DNA of 64,000 nucleotides from Massilia eburnea (GTDB lineage Bacteria; Pseudomonadota; Gammaproteobacteria; Burkholderiales; Burkholderiaceae_D), in assembly GCF_009720745.1 (NCBI RefSeq), contig NZ_WNKX01000015.1, forward strand, positions 62,001 to 126,000, given 5' to 3'. A model generated the notes under the pieces. It was not told where the DNA came from, searched no databases, and saw only the letters and a program-made list of their open reading frames with translations. Position 1 is the stretch's first letter; each line of letters opens with the position of its first letter. Shown in pieces: positions 53,401 to 60,930 of the stretch. The translations under genes were made by a program, and so were the position numbers.

Positions 53401-53544
53401 GTGTTCTGGGGGCCGATGGCGGTGGCGATTATGGGCGGGCTGATCCTGGCGACGGCGCTGACGTTGTTGTTCTTGCCAGCTTTGTATGCGGCGTGGTTCC
53501 GCGTGCCTAAACCCGGCAAATCCGGGTCAGACCCAAGGGTCTGA
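50437..53544 (+). CDS. RND efflux permease (TriC-like) whose C terminus runs into a repeat
   Basis: 1035 residues with the twelve-helix HAE1-type layout. The proton-relay pair of aspartates is in GLLVDDAIIAVEMM (about 407-420), with FNDEFGDTYGSIFAL and two large periplasmic loops. DEDPPFTFR and the overall pattern resemble the triclosan pump TriC group. It should export drugs or lipophilic compounds using proton flow. No outer-membrane channel gene is present. The last codons (KPGKSGSDPRV) and the stop come from palindromic repeat copy 3, so the natural end may have been near FRV. Confidence 0.93.
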   Translation: MKGFNLSRWALEHIPLTRYLIAVLLLGGLLAYKNLGQDEDPPFTFRSMVVQAFWPGATSLQMAEQVTDKLEKKLQETPFVHEITSYSKPGQTLIILSLRESTPPKEVAQAWYQVRKKIGDIRSTLPAGVQGPVFNDEFGDTYGSIFALSGDGFTYAELKDYADLVRQELLGVKKVSKVELFGVQDEKINIEFSHKKFAQLGLTVEQIANQIATQNVVEATGVVVTPTDNLQVRVSGALRTVKDLEELELRANNTTFRLGDFAQIKREYQDPPRDKMRFNGKEVIGLGVSMEKGGNIIQMGKDLEKTVNAMKGKLPVGIELERVSDQPAAVTASVGEFLHTLIEAVLIVLAVSFVSLGLHTKPKLSLDARPGLVVALTIPLVLAVTFLFMRIFDIDLHKISLGALIIALGLLVDDAIIAVEMMVRKMEEGHSRLEAATFAYTSTALPMLTGTLITVAGFLPIGLAASAAGEYTFSLFSVNAIALVTSWIVAVVFTPYIGFILLKVKPHSEGGGHHELFDTPGFRKFRAVVNWCVEYRKTTIAATLVIFALGVYGFNFIEKQFFPDSSRPELMVEMWSPEGTAFSQTEAQAKKFEEFICKEPGVASVTTYVGTGSPRFYLPLNQIFPQTNVSQTVVLAKDLHSREALRKKISNVFKTDFPEVRGRVQLLPNGPPVPYPVQFRVTGTEVDGVRAIADQVKDIMRANPNAVGVNDNWNESIKVLRLDLDQDKMRALGVTSQTVMRAANTILSGTPIGQFREGIRLIDIQVRQPLDERNTIAVLNDTYIPTNSGRSVPISQLARVHFVWEPGVVWREGREWAITVQSDVVEGVQGPTVSGQINPKLDALRAKLPPGYEIKVKGAASDSSAAEESIAANLPLAVFIIFTLLMLQLHSFSRALLVFLTGPLGVAGAAMALLVMGRPLGFVANLGIIALFGMIIRNSVILVDQIEQDIKAGVPAWDAIVESAVRRCRPIILTAAAAALAMIPLSRSVFWGPMAVAIMGGLILATALTLLFLPALYAAWFRVPKPGKSGSDPRV

Positions 53545-53624
53545 CCCTTCCACTGCAGGCTGCGCAGACTGGGTATGACGGGACGGCCATCCGGCTTGGG
53601 TCAGACCCAGGTTTGCCGGGTTTT
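53509..53624. repeat. 3'-end palindromic repeat, copy 3
   Basis: The left arm AAACCCGGCAAATCC is followed by GGGTCAGACCC (53524-53534) and GGGTCTGACCC (53537-53547). The right arm has GGGTCAGACCC (53598-53608) followed by AGGTTTGCCGGGTTTT. Outer arms AAACCCGGCAAA and TTTGCCGGGTTT are perfectly complementary. The TGA of the RND pump gene (53542-53544) lies in the second core. Confidence 0.87.
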
Positions 53625-53708
53625 GCCCAAATGTTGCGCATAACGCAAAAAACCACTACCGCACTCCAGAAACACCGTATAGAATGCCGGGTTGAAGTTG
53701 AAAGCCCC

Positions 53709-53748
53709 GGGCGACCCCGTTTTCACTGTAAGGTCGCCCTTTGCTTTT
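53709..53748 (+). terminator. Probable terminator before tRNA-Leu
   Basis: An 8-bp stem GGGCGACC/GGTCGCCC with a 15-base loop is followed by TTTGCTTTTG. It would stop read-through from the RND operon. Confidence 0.6.
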
Positions 53749-53761
53749 GTGCAAATATGCC

Positions 53762-53848
53762 GCGAGGATGGCGAAATTGGTAGACGCACCAGGTTTAGGT
53801 CCTGACGCCAGCAATGGTGTGGGGGTTCGAGTCCCCCTCCTCGCACCA
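53762..53848 (+). tRNA. tRNA-Leu (anticodon TAG)
   Basis: The 87-base gene has acceptor strands GCGAGGA and TCCTCGC, a long variable arm as expected for a class II tRNA, the T-loop GGTTCGAGTCC and an encoded CCA end. The anticodon loop TTTAGGT reads TAG, for CUA leucine codons. It is 34 bases before the trigger factor gene. Confidence 0.97.
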
Positions 53849-53882
53849 TAAGTACACTTATTTTTATTGGACGATTTTTACA

Positions 53883-55220
53883 ATGGCCACTGCAGTTGAA
53901 ACCCTGGGCAAACTCGAACGCCGCATGACGATTTCCTTCCCACTGTCGGACGTGCGCTCCGAAGTGGAAAAGCGCCTGAAAGTACAGGCTCGCTCCGCAC
54001 GTGCTCCTGGCTTCCGCCCAGGCAAAGTGCCAATGAAGATGGTTGCCGCACAATACGGCTACCAGATCGAGACCGAAGTGCTGAACGACAAAGTCGGCCG
54101 CGCTTTCAACGATGCCGCCAACGAAAACCAGCTGCGCGTAGCCGGCTTCCCGCGCATCGAACCAAAGAACGACGCGCCTGAAGGCCAACTGTCTTTCGAC
54201 GCAACCTTCGAAGTGTACCCGGAAGTCACCATCGGCGACCTGACCAAGGTTGAGATCGAAACCGTCAAGTCCACCGTGACCGACGTAGAAATCGACAAGA
54301 CCATCGACATCCTGCGCAAGCAGCGCGTGCACTTCCACGTGAAGGGCGAAAAGGGCGAGCACGGCGACGGCGGCGAAGCTATCGCTGCAAACGGCGACCG
54401 CGTGACCGTGGACTTCGTCGGTTCCATCGACGGCGTTGAGTTCCCGGGCGGTAAAGCCGAAGGCTACCCGTTCGTGCTGGGCGAAGGCCGCATGCTGCCG
54501 GAATTCGAAGCCGCCACCGTCGGCCTGAAAGTGGGCGAGTCCAAGACCTTCCCGCTGTCCTTCCCTGAGGACTACCATGGCAAGGACGTAGCCGGCAAGA
54601 CCGCTTCGTTCACCATCACCCTGAAGAACCTGGAATGGGCGCACCTGCCGGAAGTTGATGCTGAATTCGCCAAATCCCTGGGCGTGGCTGACGGCGACAT
54701 CGCCAAAATGCGCGAAGACATCAAGGTCAACCTGGAGCGCGAAGTTGCTGGCCGTGTAAAAGCTCGCAACAAAGAAGCCGTGATGGAAACCCTGGTGAAG
54801 ACCGCCGAACTGGAAGTTCCACAGTCGCTGATCGCACAAGACACCGAACGCCTGGCTGAAATGACCCGCCAGGACATGGCCCAGCGCGGCATGAACGTAA
54901 AAGATGTACCATTCCCTCCAGAGCTGTTCAAGGACAAAGCCGAGCGCCGCGTACGCCTGGGCCTGATCCTGTCGAAGCTGGTGGGCGACCAGAACCTGGC
55001 TGCTACCCCGGACCAGGTGAAGGCACAGATCGAAGATTTCGCACAAAGCTACGAAGATCCACGCGAAGTGCTGAAGTACTACTACTCCGATCGCCGCCGC
55101 TTGGCTGAAGTCGAAGCTCTTGTATTGGAAGAAAACGTCGTTACTTACGTCCTGGGCCTGTGCAAGAACGTCTCGAAAGAAATTCCTTTCGACGAACTCA
55201 TGGGAAGCGTACAAGCGTAA
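53883..55220 (+). CDS. tig: Trigger factor
   Basis: 445 residues from [15 protein letters not shown], preceded by tRNA-Leu; the longer frame reads through the tRNA. The ribosome-binding tail has the signature [12 protein letters not shown], followed by a FKBP-type prolyl isomerase domain (about 160-245; [20 protein letters not shown]) and the C-terminal chaperone arms. It binds nascent chains at the ribosome exit. tig-clpP-clpX-lon is a conserved order in proteobacteria. Confidence 0.97.
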   Translation: MATAVETLGKLERRMTISFPLSDVRSEVEKRLKVQARSARAPGFRPGKVPMKMVAAQYGYQIETEVLNDKVGRAFNDAANENQLRVAGFPRIEPKNDAPEGQLSFDATFEVYPEVTIGDLTKVEIETVKSTVTDVEIDKTIDILRKQRVHFHVKGEKGEHGDGGEAIAANGDRVTVDFVGSIDGVEFPGGKAEGYPFVLGEGRMLPEFEAATVGLKVGESKTFPLSFPEDYHGKDVAGKTASFTITLKNLEWAHLPEVDAEFAKSLGVADGDIAKMREDIKVNLEREVAGRVKARNKEAVMETLVKTAELEVPQSLIAQDTERLAEMTRQDMAQRGMNVKDVPFPPELFKDKAERRVRLGLILSKLVGDQNLAATPDQVKAQIEDFAQSYEDPREVLKYYYSDRRRLAEVEALVLEENVVTYVLGLCKNVSKEIPFDELMGSVQA

Positions 55221-55237
55221 TAGCTTGACAATATTCG

Positions 55238-55264
55238 ACGCCGGCCCCGAGCCGGCGTTGTTTT
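55238..55264 (+). terminator. Hairpin between tig and clpP (weak terminator or attenuator)
   Basis: The 8-bp stem ACGCCGGC/GCCGGCGT with a five-base loop is followed by TGTTTT. It ends 14 bases before the clpP ATG and may only partly stop transcription. Confidence 0.6.
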
Positions 55265-55277
55265 CAAAGGAATTGGA

Positions 55278-55895
55278 ATGAATCGTAATCCCGCACTCGA
55301 TACGGAAATGCTCGGCCTGGTGCCGATGGTGATCGAACAAAGCGGCCGCGGTGAGCGCTCGTACGATATCTACTCGCGCCTGCTGAAGGAACGCGTGATC
55401 TTCATGGTCGGTCCGGTCAATGACCAGATGGCCAACCTGATCGTGGCACAGCTGCTGTTCCTGGAAAGCGAAAACCCGGACAAGGACATCTCGCTGTACA
55501 TCAATTCCCCAGGCGGCTCCGTTTCCGCGGGCCTGGCGATTTTCGACACCATGCAGTTCATCAAGCCTGATGTGTCGACCCTTTGCACCGGCATGGCCGC
55601 CTCCATGGGCGCCTTCCTGCTGGCAGCCGGCGCCAAGGGCAAGCGTTTCTCGCTGCCGAACAGCCGCATCATGATCCACCAGCCGTCCGGCGGCTCGCAG
55701 GGCATGGCGTCGGACATCGAAATCCAGGCCAAAGAGATCCTCTACCTGCGCCACCGCCTGAACAGCATCATGGCGGAACGCACCGGTCAGTCGATCGAGC
55801 AAATTGCCAAGGATACCGACCGCGACCGCTTCATGTCTTCGGACGAGGCAGCGGAATATGGCCTGATCGACAAAGTGTTGACCAGCCGCGCATAA
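55278..55895 (+). CDS. clpP: ATP-dependent Clp protease proteolytic subunit
   Basis: 205 residues. The catalytic residues are S109 in [12 protein letters not shown]134 in MIHQPSGG and an Asp in [19 protein letters not shown] is the oxyanion region. It forms the double-ring proteolytic chamber and works with the ClpX encoded next. A short propeptide ([16 protein letters not shown]) precedes the mature N terminus, as is usual. Confidence 0.98.
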   Translation: MNRNPALDTEMLGLVPMVIEQSGRGERSYDIYSRLLKERVIFMVGPVNDQMANLIVAQLLFLESENPDKDISLYINSPGGSVSAGLAIFDTMQFIKPDVSTLCTGMAASMGAFLLAAGAKGKRFSLPNSRIMIHQPSGGSQGMASDIEIQAKEILYLRHRLNSIMAERTGQSIEQIAKDTDRDRFMSSDEAAEYGLIDKVLTSRA

Positions 55896-55911
55896 GCGTC
55901 CATGCAAGTCG

Positions 55912-55942
55912 ACGCCCGGACGCTACAACGTTCGGGCGTTTT
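55912..55942 (+). terminator. Terminator after clpP
   Basis: An 11-bp stem (ACGCCCGGACG with CGTTCGGGCGT, one G-T pair) with a six-base loop is followed by TTT and then a T-rich stretch. It suggests separate or reduced expression of clpX relative to clpP. Confidence 0.75.
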
Positions 55943-56029
55943 GCATTTATTTCGGGTAGCATGTGGTTGTGCGCAGGATTTCTTGCTTGTGCGCACGGCA
56001 AATTTGCACCAAAACTAAAGATTAGTCCC

Positions 56030-57298
56030 ATGTCAGAGAAAAAATCTTCCAGCGGTGAAAAACTGCTTTACTGCTCGTTCTGCGGCAAAAGCCAGCACGA
56101 GGTGAAGAAGCTGATTGCCGGCCCGTCCGTCTTCATTTGCGACGAGTGCATTGACCTGTGCAATGACATCATCCGTGACGAGACCTCCAGCATCGAATCT
56201 GTCACGGGAGCAAAGTCGGACCTGCCAACCCCACAGGAAATCACCGACCTGCTGAACCAGTACGTGATCGGCCAACAGACTGCCAAGCGCATCCTGTCGG
56301 TGGCCGTGTACAACCATTACAAGCGCCTGAAGCACCTGGGCAAGAAGGATGACGTCGAACTGGCCAAGTCCAACATCCTGCTGGTCGGCCCTACCGGCTC
56401 CGGCAAGACCCTGCTGGCCCAGACCCTGGCGCGCATGCTGAACGTGCCGTTCGTGATCGCCGACGCGACCACCCTGACCGAAGCCGGTTATGTGGGTGAA
56501 GACGTTGAGAACATCATCCAGAAGCTGTTGCAGAGCTGCAACTATGATGTTGAGAAGGCGCAGCGCGGCATCGTGTATATCGACGAAATCGATAAGATTT
56601 CCCGCAAGTCCGACAATCCATCGATCACCCGCGACGTATCGGGCGAAGGCGTGCAGCAGGCGCTGCTGAAGCTGATCGAGGGCACCATGGCTTCCGTGCC
56701 TCCGCAAGGCGGCCGCAAGCATCCGAACCAGGACTTCGTGCAGATCGACACCACGAACATCATGTTCATCTGCGGTGGCGCCTTTGACGGCCTGGCCAAG
56801 ATCATCTCCAACCGTTCCGAAAAGTCCGGTATCGGCTTCTCGGCCGAAGTGAAGAGCAAGGAACAGCGCTCGAACAGCGACCTGATGATGGACGCCGAGC
56901 CGGAAGACCTGATCAAGTTCGGCCTGATCCCTGAACTGGTGGGCCGTTTGCCGGTCGTGGCCACCCTGGCTGAGCTGACGGAAGAAGCCCTGATCGAAAT
57001 CCTGGTCGAGCCAAAGAATGCGCTGGTCAAACAGTACTCGAAACTGCTGGAAATGGAAGGCGCCGAACTGGAAATCCGTCCAGCCGCCTTGCACGCCATC
57101 GCCCGCAAGGCATTGGCCCGCAAGACCGGTGCACGCGGCCTGCGTTCTATTCTGGAACACGCGTTGCTGGATATTATGTTCGACCTGCCAAACCAACAGA
57201 ACGTCACCAAAGTCGTAATTGATGAAAATACGATCACCAGTGGCGCAAAACCCCTCCTGATTTATCAGGAAACCCCTAAAGCAGCAGGGGAAAACTAA
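56030..57298 (+). CDS. clpX: Clp protease ATP-binding subunit ClpX
   Basis: 422 residues from [15 protein letters not shown]. The N-terminal zinc finger has C15, C18, C37 and C40. The AAA+ part has Walker [13 protein letters not shown], pore loop GYVGED, Walker [11 protein letters not shown] and the ClpP-docking IGF loop (SGIGFSAEV). It unfolds tagged substrates and passes them to ClpP. It lies 134 bases after clpP, behind a hairpin. Confidence 0.98.
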   Translation: MSEKKSSSGEKLLYCSFCGKSQHEVKKLIAGPSVFICDECIDLCNDIIRDETSSIESVTGAKSDLPTPQEITDLLNQYVIGQQTAKRILSVAVYNHYKRLKHLGKKDDVELAKSNILLVGPTGSGKTLLAQTLARMLNVPFVIADATTLTEAGYVGEDVENIIQKLLQSCNYDVEKAQRGIVYIDEIDKISRKSDNPSITRDVSGEGVQQALLKLIEGTMASVPPQGGRKHPNQDFVQIDTTNIMFICGGAFDGLAKIISNRSEKSGIGFSAEVKSKEQRSNSDLMMDAEPEDLIKFGLIPELVGRLPVVATLAELTEEALIEILVEPKNALVKQYSKLLEMEGAELEIRPAALHAIARKALARKTGARGLRSILEHALLDIMFDLPNQQNVTKVVIDENTITSGAKPLLIYQETPKAAGEN

Positions 57299-57367
57299 AT
57301 AGGGTTTTGAATCCCTGGAGCAAGGCGTTACAATCGGTCTTAATAACCAAAACGCCGGCTTCAGTCG

Positions 57368-57407
57368 AAAAGCCACTCGCGATTAGTCGTCGCGCGTGGC
57401 TTTTTTT
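57368..57407 (+). terminator. Terminator between clpX and lon
   Basis: The stem AAAAGCCAC plus CGCG pairs with CGCG plus GTGGCTTTT around a nine-base loop, with an unpaired base on each side, followed by a run of seven T. The remaining 127 bases to lon are A/T-rich and hold a TATAAT at 57459-57464 without a clear -35, and a CTTGAAA at 57411. Confidence 0.8.
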
Positions 57408-57534
57408 GTTCTTGAAACGGCATTAAGTTAGAGTGCAACCGCATTTTCTCAAAGCAAATATAATTGCAGCATAGGGCTTGTGAATTGGCCGCTGGGGCTT
57501 ATATCAGATCCAAGCTTTTAAAATAAGGTACGCC

Positions 57535-59943
57535 ATGACAACTACCAAATTAACTGAGCAAACTCAACTGCCTCTGTTGCCACTGCGTGATGTCGTTGTC
57601 TTCCCGCACATGGTAATTCCGTTGTTCGTTGGCCGACCAAAGTCCATCAAGGCGCTCGAAGCTGCCATGGAGCAGGGTAAGAGCATCATGCTGGCAGCGC
57701 AAAAAGCGGCTGCCAAGGACGAACCTTCGCCTTCGGATATCTACGAAATCGGTTGCGTGGCCAACATCCTGCAGATGTTGAAGCTGCCTGACGGCACCGT
57801 GAAAGTGCTGGTCGAGGGCGCACAGCGTGCGCGCATCAAGAAGATTACCGATGCGCCAACCCATTTCATCGCCGACCTGATGCCGCTGGAATCGGAGCAG
57901 GGCGACGAATCGGAGATCGAGGCGATGCGCCGCGCGATCGTCCAGCAGTTCGACCAGTACGTCAAACTGAACAAGAAAATCCCGCCTGAGATCCTGGCTT
58001 CGCTGTCGGGCATCGACGATGCCGGCCGCCTGGCCGACACCGTGGCTGCCCACCTGCCGCTCAAGCTCGAGCAGAAGCAGGTGATCCTGGAGATCATCGA
58101 AGTCTCGAAGCGCCTGGAGCACCTGCTCGGCCAGCTGGAAGGCGAGCTCGATATCCTGCAGGTGGAAAAGCGCATCCGTGGCCGCGTCAAGCGCCAGATG
58201 GAGAAATCGCAGCGCGAGTACTACCTGAACGAACAGGTCAAAGCCATCCAGAAGGAACTGGGCGAGGGCGAAGAGGGCGCCGATATCGACGAACTCGAGA
58301 AGAAAGTCGCCGCCGCCAAGATGCCGAAGGAAGCGCTGGAAAAGGCACAGGCCGAGCTGAAGAAGCTGAAGCTGATGTCGCCGATGTCGGCCGAAGCGAC
58401 TGTGGTGCGCAACTATATCGACACCCTGGTGTCGCTGCCATGGAAGAAAAAATCCAAGGTCAACAACGACCTGGCCAACGCCGAGAAAGTGCTCGACCAC
58501 GACCACTACGGCCTGGAAAAGATCAAGGAACGTATCGTCGAGTACCTGGCGGTCCAGCAGCGCGTGGACAAGCTGAAGGCGCCGATCCTGTGCTTCGTGG
58601 GTCCTCCAGGTGTTGGTAAGACCTCGTTGGGCCAGTCGATCGCCAAGGCGACCAACCGCAAATACGTGCGTATGGCGCTGGGCGGTGTGCGCGATGAAGC
58701 CGAGATCCGCGGCCACCGCCGTACCTATATCGGCTCCATGCCGGGCAAGGTGCTGCAGTCGCTGTCGAAAGTCGGCGTGCGCAACCCGTTGTTCCTGCTG
58801 GACGAAATTGACAAGATGGGCGCGGACTTCCGCGGCGATCCATCGTCGGCCCTGCTGGAGGTGTTGGATCCTGAGCAGAACCACACTTTCTCGGACCACT
58901 ACATCGAAGTCGACTTCGACTTGTCCGACGTGATGTTCGTTGCGACCTCAAACTCGTACAACATCCCGCCGGCACTGCTGGACCGCATGGAAGTGATCCG
59001 CCTGTCCGGCTACACGGAAGACGAGAAGACCAACATCTCCTTGCGCTACCTGTTGCCGAAGCAGGTGAAGAACAATGGCCTGAAGGAAGAGGAGATCTCC
59101 GTCAGCGAAGCAGCGGTGCGCGACATCATCCGCTACTACACCCGTGAAGCGGGCGTGCGTTCGCTGGAGCGTGAAATCTCCAAGATCTGCCGCAAGGTCG
59201 TGAAGATGCTGCTACTGAAGAAGTCGGACAAGAAGGTCAGCGTTACGCCGAAAAACCTGGACAAGTTCCTGGGTGTGCGCCGCTACGATTTTGGCGTCGC
59301 CGAGAAGACCAACCAGGTTGGCCAGGTCGTTGGCCTGGCATGGACCGAAGTAGGTGGCGACCTGCTGACTATCGAATCGGTCAGCATGCCCGGCAAGGGC
59401 AACGTCATCCGCACCGGTACGCTGGGCGATGTGATGAAGGAATCGATCGAAGCTGCCCGCACCGTGGTACGCAGCCGCGCCTCGCGCCTGGGCATCAAGA
59501 GCGAGGCCTTTGAGAAGAAGGACATTCACATCCACGTGCCGGAAGGCGCAACGCCGAAAGACGGTCCATCGGCAGGTATTGCGATGACCACGGCGATGGT
59601 GTCGACCTTCACCGGCATTCCGGTCCGTGCGGACGTGGCGATGACCGGCGAGATCACGCTGCGCGGCGAGGTGCTGCCGATCGGCGGTCTGAAGGAAAAG
59701 CTGCTGGCAGCGCATCGCGGCGGCATCAAGACCGTGCTGATTCCAGAGCAGAACGTGAAGGACCTGGCTGAGATTCCGGACAATGTGAAGAACAAGCTGG
59801 AAATCGTGCCGGTGCGCTGGATCGATAAAGTCCTGGAAGTAGCTTTGGAACGCCAGCCGGAGCCAATCACCGAGCCTGTGGCTCCGGTGGAAGTGCCGGC
59901 GGTGGCAGCAGCGGCTGACGGTACCGAAGTAGTCAAACACTAA
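57535..59943 (+). CDS. lon: ATP-dependent protease Lon
   Basis: 802 residues. The N-terminal substrate domain (about 10-205) is followed by a coiled coil and an AAA+ domain with Walker [12 protein letters not shown] (about 356-366). The C-terminal protease domain has catalytic S679 in [12 protein letters not shown] and the Lys in [12 protein letters not shown]. It degrades damaged and regulatory proteins in the cytoplasm. AAGG lies 8 bases before the ATG. Its TAA is the first base triplet overlapping palindromic repeat copy 4. Confidence 0.98.
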   Translation: MTTTKLTEQTQLPLLPLRDVVVFPHMVIPLFVGRPKSIKALEAAMEQGKSIMLAAQKAAAKDEPSPSDIYEIGCVANILQMLKLPDGTVKVLVEGAQRARIKKITDAPTHFIADLMPLESEQGDESEIEAMRRAIVQQFDQYVKLNKKIPPEILASLSGIDDAGRLADTVAAHLPLKLEQKQVILEIIEVSKRLEHLLGQLEGELDILQVEKRIRGRVKRQMEKSQREYYLNEQVKAIQKELGEGEEGADIDELEKKVAAAKMPKEALEKAQAELKKLKLMSPMSAEATVVRNYIDTLVSLPWKKKSKVNNDLANAEKVLDHDHYGLEKIKERIVEYLAVQQRVDKLKAPILCFVGPPGVGKTSLGQSIAKATNRKYVRMALGGVRDEAEIRGHRRTYIGSMPGKVLQSLSKVGVRNPLFLLDEIDKMGADFRGDPSSALLEVLDPEQNHTFSDHYIEVDFDLSDVMFVATSNSYNIPPALLDRMEVIRLSGYTEDEKTNISLRYLLPKQVKNNGLKEEEISVSEAAVRDIIRYYTREAGVRSLEREISKICRKVVKMLLLKKSDKKVSVTPKNLDKFLGVRRYDFGVAEKTNQVGQVVGLAWTEVGGDLLTIESVSMPGKGNVIRTGTLGDVMKESIEAARTVVRSRASRLGIKSEAFEKKDIHIHVPEGATPKDGPSAGIAMTTAMVSTFTGIPVRADVAMTGEITLRGEVLPIGGLKEKLLAAHRGGIKTVLIPEQNVKDLAEIPDNVKNKLEIVPVRWIDKVLEVALERQPEPITEPVAPVEVPAVAAAADGTEVVKH

Positions 59944-60051
59944 ACCCGGCAATGCGGGGGCAGACCCAAGGGGCTGACCCGACCGATCGAAGCCGGGGAA
60001 AGTGGAGCTGACTGAGTCTGACCCTTGGGTCAGACCCAGGTTTACAGGGTT
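59942..60051. repeat. 3'-end palindromic repeat, copy 4
   Basis: The left arm AAACCCGGCAATGC runs into degenerate cores GGGGCAGACCC and GGGGCTGACCC. The right arm has GAGTCTGACCC and GGGTCAGACCC followed by AGGTTTACAGGGTT. The element starts inside the lon stop codon (TAAACCCGGCA) and ends directly at the terminator stem. The central bases differ from those of copies 1 and 3. Confidence 0.82.
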
Positions 60052-60085
60052 AAAAGGGCGCCAGAAATGGCGCCCTTTTATTTTT
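60052..60085 (+). terminator. Strong terminator after lon
   Basis: A perfect 12-bp stem AAAAGGGCGCCA/TGGCGCCCTTTT with a GAAA tetraloop is followed by ATTTTTA. It sits at the right edge of repeat copy 4. Confidence 0.93.
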
Positions 60086-60089
60086 ACCC

Positions 60090-60119
60090 TTGACATAAAG
60101 CAACCCGCCCCTGTCTAAT
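60090..60119 (+). promoter_or_regulatory. Sigma-70-type promoter of hupB
   Basis: TTGACA (60090-60095) and TCTAAT (60114-60119) are 18 bases apart, about 84 bases before the hupB ATG and directly behind the lon terminator. Confidence 0.7.
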
Positions 60120-60202
60120 ACGGCCTCAAGATTTTTGTGCAACTCAAAACGCTGCATCAAAAAACGGTATAAACGATATAAACCTTTGTGACGGGGACTG
60201 TA

Positions 60203-60475
60203 ATGAACAAGACCGAACTGATCGACCACATCGCGACTTCCGCTGACATCTCCAAGGCCGCTGCTGCACGCGCCCTGGACGCAGTGATCGATGGCGTAAC
60301 CACCACCCTGGCCAAGAACGACAGCGTCACCCTGGTTGGCTTTGGCACCTTCTCCGTAAGCGAACGCGCTGCCCGCACCGGCCGCAACCCACGCACCAAA
60401 GAAGAGATCAAAATCGACGCAGCAAAAGTTCCAAAATTTAAAGCTGGTAAAGCTTTGAAAGACGCTGTACAATAA
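60203..60475 (+). CDS. hupB: DNA-binding protein HU
   Basis: 90 residues from [11 protein letters not shown], with GGGGA upstream. The HU fold is complete, with [30 protein letters not shown] forming the DNA-wrapping arm and its proline. It bends and compacts the nucleoid as a homo- or heterodimer. Its position behind lon is the conserved one. Confidence 0.97.
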   Translation: MNKTELIDHIATSADISKAAAARALDAVIDGVTTTLAKNDSVTLVGFGTFSVSERAARTGRNPRTKEEIKIDAAKVPKFKAGKALKDAVQ

Positions 60476-60482
60476 TGGCCTT

Positions 60483-60504
60483 CGGTAAGCAGTGATGCTT
60501 ACCG
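60483..60504 (+). terminator. Hairpin behind hupB
   Basis: The perfect 8-bp stem CGGTAAGC/GCTTACCG with a six-base loop lies 7 bases after the hupB stop codon. No T run follows, so it may be a processing or stability hairpin rather than a full terminator. Confidence 0.45.
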
Positions 60505-60516
60505 GGCAGTTTAAGC

Positions 60517-60592
60517 GGGCGCTTAGCTCAGTTGGTAGAGCGGATCCCTTACAAGGATTAGGTCGGGAGTTCGAGCCTCTCAGCGCCCACCA
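60517..60592 (+). tRNA. tRNA-Val (anticodon TAC)
   Basis: 76 bases with acceptor strands GGGCGCT and AGCGCCC, D arm AGCTCAGTTGGTAGAGC, anticodon loop CTTACAA (TAC), T-loop GTTCGAGCC and encoded CCA. Confidence 0.97.
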
Positions 60593-60630
60593 AAGCTTAA
60601 ACACAATGTAGTACCTGTGTTGTGAATGCT

Positions 60631-60707
60631 GGAGCGGTAGTTCAGTTGGTTAGAATACCGGCCTGTCACGCCGGGGGTCGCGGGTTCGAGCCCCGTCCGC
60701 TCCGCCA
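60631..60707 (+). tRNA. tRNA-Asp (anticodon GTC), first copy
   Basis: 77 bases with acceptor strands GGAGCGG and CCGCTCC, anticodon loop CTGTCAC (GTC), T-loop GGTTCGAGCCC and encoded CCA. It is identical over its full length to the next tRNA. Confidence 0.97.
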
Positions 60708-60728
60708 GCAAACGCACACACACTACCT

Positions 60729-60805
60729 GGAGCGGTAGTTCAGTTGGTTAGAATACCGGCCTGTCACGCCGGGGGTCGCGGGTTCGAGCCCCGTCCGCTC
60801 CGCCA
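60729..60805 (+). tRNA. tRNA-Asp (anticodon GTC), second copy
   Basis: An exact 77-base duplicate of the preceding tRNA-Asp, 21 bases downstream, with the same anticodon and encoded CCA. The two lie in one likely transcript with tRNA-Val that ends at the following terminator. Confidence 0.97.
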
Positions 60806-60813
60806 GAATCCCG

Positions 60814-60851
60814 AAAAAGCCCCACAAGTCCTCAAGACGGTGGGGCTTTTT
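60814..60851 (+). terminator. Terminator of the tRNA-Val/Asp/Asp cluster
   Basis: The 12-bp stem AAAAAGCCCCAC/GTGGGGCTTTTT encloses a 14-base loop and ends in a T run 9 bases after the second tRNA-Asp. Confidence 0.9.
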
Positions 60852-60930
60852 CATTTGCTATTGGAGCAACTGCCCTGTAAAATCGCGCGAGCAGTTTTAA
60901 AGCCTCCACTCTAGGAAAACAATAGCTGAC

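Noticed and set aside
53509..53624. Palindromic repeat as an insertion sequence or CRISPR unit.
   Set aside because: No transposase, no flanking duplication that I can confirm and no regular repeat-spacer array; the copies are single and dispersed.
53762..53848. tRNA-Leu as an attachment site for an integrated element.
   Set aside because: No integrase and no repeated tRNA 3' end are seen within the window, and the flanking genes are the usual housekeeping set.
57411..57450. Heat-shock (sigma-32) promoter before lon from CTTGAAA.
   Set aside because: The nearest C-rich -10-like stretch is about 20 bases away, outside the normal spacing, and does not match CCCCAT.
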